Origin: an uncultured Marinoscillum sp.
GTDB taxonomy: Bacteria > Bacteroidota > Bacteroidia > Cytophagales > MED-G16
Reading direction: 5' to 3'
Assembly (NCBI GenBank): GCA_902529805.1
Contig: CABZXU010000006.1
Span: 18,243-82,242, forward strand
Length of the DNA stretch: 64,000 nucleotides
Positions 62,227 to 64,000 of this stretch are shown in pieces. A model generated the notes under the pieces. That model was not told where the DNA came from, did no database searches, and saw only the letters and a list, made by a program, of their open reading frames with translations. Position numbers and translations under genes: made by a program. Within the stretch, counting starts at the first letter, position 1; each line of letters begins with the position of its first letter.

Positions 62227-62252
62227 TGCATAATGTACGATTGTACATTGCA
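62227..62252. repeat. Inverted repeat TGCAtAATGTAC-gatt-GTACATTGCA
   Basis: Near-perfect hairpin in the intergenic region next to repeat copy 1. Confidence 0.75.
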
Positions 62253-62295
62253 ACTTTTAGTCAGTTCTCATCTCAAATTTCTCTACCTTATGGAG

Positions 62296-63063
62296 TTAAT
62301 TTATTATTTTAAACTCATTTCCACAACTAGTACAGAATTTTATTGAATATTTTGATTTTTTTCTTCCACAATTACCACAAAAAAGATTTTTATCATCTTT
62401 TTTTTCTGAACTATTATCAGTTTTTGACTTTTTTATCTGACTTGTTATTGGATTAAATATTTCTTCGACTGATTCTTTACCCCTTATACCTCTAAAAAAT
62501 CTTGCAATTGGGGTATTATATATCGTGTCTTTAATTGACCAATTTTTTAATTTTTCATTAGTTTTCTTATCATAATTTTCATTATTAGATTTTTCAAAAC
62601 CGACACTGACTGCAGACTTAAAAATAAATATAAGACCTAAAAAGAGGAAAGTTAATAACCAAGGCGGTAAATTTTTAGCATCACTAAAAAGAATAAATAT
62701 ACCAAATCCAATTACTATAAAAGGGCCAGTCCACCTTACAACATCATGAAGAAATTGTTCTTCCTTATTTATCATTATTCTTCTTTCACCAGAGAATAAA
62801 TTAACAATAGGTGAAAGTATAGGTTTAATAGACTCTATAATATCATTGAGAAATTTATTATGAAATAATTTAGTAATAGTTTTCTTAATTGACTGAATGT
62901 CATTAACATACTTCCATCCGTAATACATAGAAATTAAAGATAAAATCACTGCTAATTCCACAGAAGAAAACATCAAATATCCAATTACCCATGATGGGAT
63001 TGTGAAAAATATTAGGGATTGAATCTTAAAAAGTAATAAAAAAAAATTTTTCATTATCAACAA
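62296..63063 (-). CDS. Membrane protein with C-terminal zinc ribbon
   Basis: Two to three hydrophobic segments; C-terminus FCGNCGRKKSKYSIKFCTSCGNEFKIIN (two CxxC). Confidence 0.75.
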   Translation of the reverse strand: MLIMKNFFLLLFKIQSLIFFTIPSWVIGYLMFSSVELAVILSLISMYYGWKYVNDIQSIKKTITKLFHNKFLNDIIESIKPILSPIVNLFSGERRIMINKEEQFLHDVVRWTGPFIVIGFGIFILFSDAKNLPPWLLTFLFLGLIFIFKSAVSVGFEKSNNENYDKKTNEKLKNWSIKDTIYNTPIARFFRGIRGKESVEEIFNPITSQIKKSKTDNSSEKKDDKNLFCGNCGRKKSKYSIKFCTSCGNEFKIIN

Positions 63064-63134
63064 ATTTAAACATTTAATAATATTTCAAAATCTCTCCACT
63101 TTTGAATTTTTCTTGGATAGTTGTAGGTTTGGTT

Positions 63135-63440
63135 ATGGACAACATAGTTTTAATGTATATAGGTATCGGCTTAATAACGATATTAAGTGTCTATTGGAAC
63201 ATTAGAACAAGAGAGAAAAACAGAATAGCAAGAAGAGATTATTATAGAGAATACTTAAAATCAAATGACTGGAAAAAGAAAAGATATGTTGTTTTAAAAA
63301 GGGATAACTGGAAATGCAGATATTGTGGGAAAAAAGCAACTCAAGTACACCATCTAAAATATGCTAAATATCAGATTGGCAAAGAGCCAATTAAATGGTT
63401 AGTATCAGTTTGTGAGCCTTGTCATAAATCTAAACATTAA
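63135..63440 (+). CDS. HNH endonuclease-like protein with N-terminal TM segment
   Basis: MDNIVLMYIGIGLITILSVYWNI (TM) + WKKKRYVVLKRDNWKCRYCGKKATQVHHLKYAKYQIGKEPIKWLVSVCEPCHKSKH (CxxC-HH-CxxCH). ATG at 63135 preferred over the TTG start at 63102. Confidence 0.82.
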   Translation: MDNIVLMYIGIGLITILSVYWNIRTREKNRIARRDYYREYLKSNDWKKKRYVVLKRDNWKCRYCGKKATQVHHLKYAKYQIGKEPIKWLVSVCEPCHKSKH

Positions 63441-63656
63441 ACAAAAAACCGACTAATTTTCCTTTACTGTCGTAAATTTAAATGTTCAGTTTACTCTAAA
63501 TGAGTTTAAAAAGCATGTGATACAAAATATTTCAAAAAACCTTATTTCTGAAGGTTAAGTATTCATTTTAGGAATTGTTAATAGAATGGTAACACTTATT
63601 GATTTTATATCAAAATTGACACCATCGTGCATCCTCAGAGTCGGGATGAGGGGTAA

Positions 63657-63672
63657 AAGTGGGCCCACCAGG
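63657..63672. repeat. Copy 2 of 16-bp direct repeat AAGTGGGCCCACCAGG, followed by GCTTAAACC
   Basis: aaaAGTGGGCCCACCAGGGCTTAAACCTTC; on the minus strand reads GGTTTAAGCCCTGGTGGGCCCACTT, like a T-arm + acceptor 3' half of a tRNA. Confidence 0.85.
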
Positions 63673-63838
63673 GCTTAAACCTTCACTTGTTCATAATATT
63701 GAACCAATGTTCATTTTAACTACTTATTAATCTCAAAATTCAATTTACAAATTATCATTAAATATGTACCCAGTATTTTTAATTTAATTTCCCTTTCTGG
63801 TTTTGAAGTTCAATTTCTAGTTATTACTACATTTGTTT

Positions 63839-64000
63839 ATGAGAAAAAAAAGTCTTACGGAAACTCACCCCGAAATTGCTAAACAATGGCATCCTACCAA
63901 AAATAGAGATTTAACCCCTAGTAATTTTACGTATGGATCAGGAAAAAAATTCTGGTGGAAATGTGATAAAGGCGAAGATCATGAATGGATCAGCACCATT
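63839..64000 (+). CDS. Treble-clef zinc-finger protein (DUF4379-like), N-terminal fragment cut by window edge
   Basis: ATG at 63839 reads MRKKSLTETHPEIAKQWHPTKNRDLTPSNFTYGSGKKFWWKCDKGEDHEWISTI, the HPE-A-WHP-KN--LTP---------WWKC---H-W repeat signature; not in the ORF track because it is open at the right edge. Confidence 0.85.
   Translation, partial: MRKKSLTETHPEIAKQWHPTKNRDLTPSNFTYGSGKKFWWKCDKGEDHEWISTI

Noticed and set aside
63590-63760. Possible complete tRNA at repeat copy 2 on the minus strand
   Set aside because: Only the T-arm/acceptor-like end is present; no D-arm, anticodon stem or matching 5' acceptor strand (GGGCC..) upstream on that strand.
63441-63838. Possible pseudogene in the long intergenic gap
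   Set aside because: Short open stretches such as KHVIQNISKNLISEG are not recognisable and are interrupted; not enough to call a gene remnant.

Overview
This 64 kb window is a very AT-rich, densely packed bacterial chromosome segment with short intergenic gaps and many ATGA or overlapping start/stop junctions. Gene content (gliding/T9SS CHU_C C-terminal domain, NamZ/DUF1343, GH97, YfhO-like, TIGR02757, TAnnTTTG-type promoter) points to a marine Bacteroidota/Flavobacteriia-like genome. Most of it is core or house-keeping: folA (cut by the left edge), fmt, argS, sucC, lolC/E- and lolD-type ABC genes, pncB-pncA, gapA, galK, ffh, pdhB, hisS, ybaB, tRNA-Arg(TCG) and tRNA-Glu(TTC). There are also scattered carbohydrate-active genes (GH3, GH32, GH97, sulfatase, DUF1080) with no SusC/SusD pair. 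The least ordinary part is the right end (about 62.19 kb to the edge). There a GC-rich 16-bp direct repeat that resembles a tRNA 3' end flanks a divergent pair (zinc-ribbon membrane protein / TM-HNH protein), followed by a treble-clef zinc-finger ORF that runs off the window. Other points worth a second look: an adjacent ACAD + APH-kinase pair like a split ACAD10/11, a TM-SUMF1-alpha/beta-hydrolase fusion, an orphan TonB-plug lipoprotein, a YHYH/SCO/MORN operon, and two low-complexity coding repeats. No CRISPR array, rRNA, transposase or integrase was seen. I could not firmly identify a clearly new system. The best candidate is the right-end island, which needs flanking sequence.
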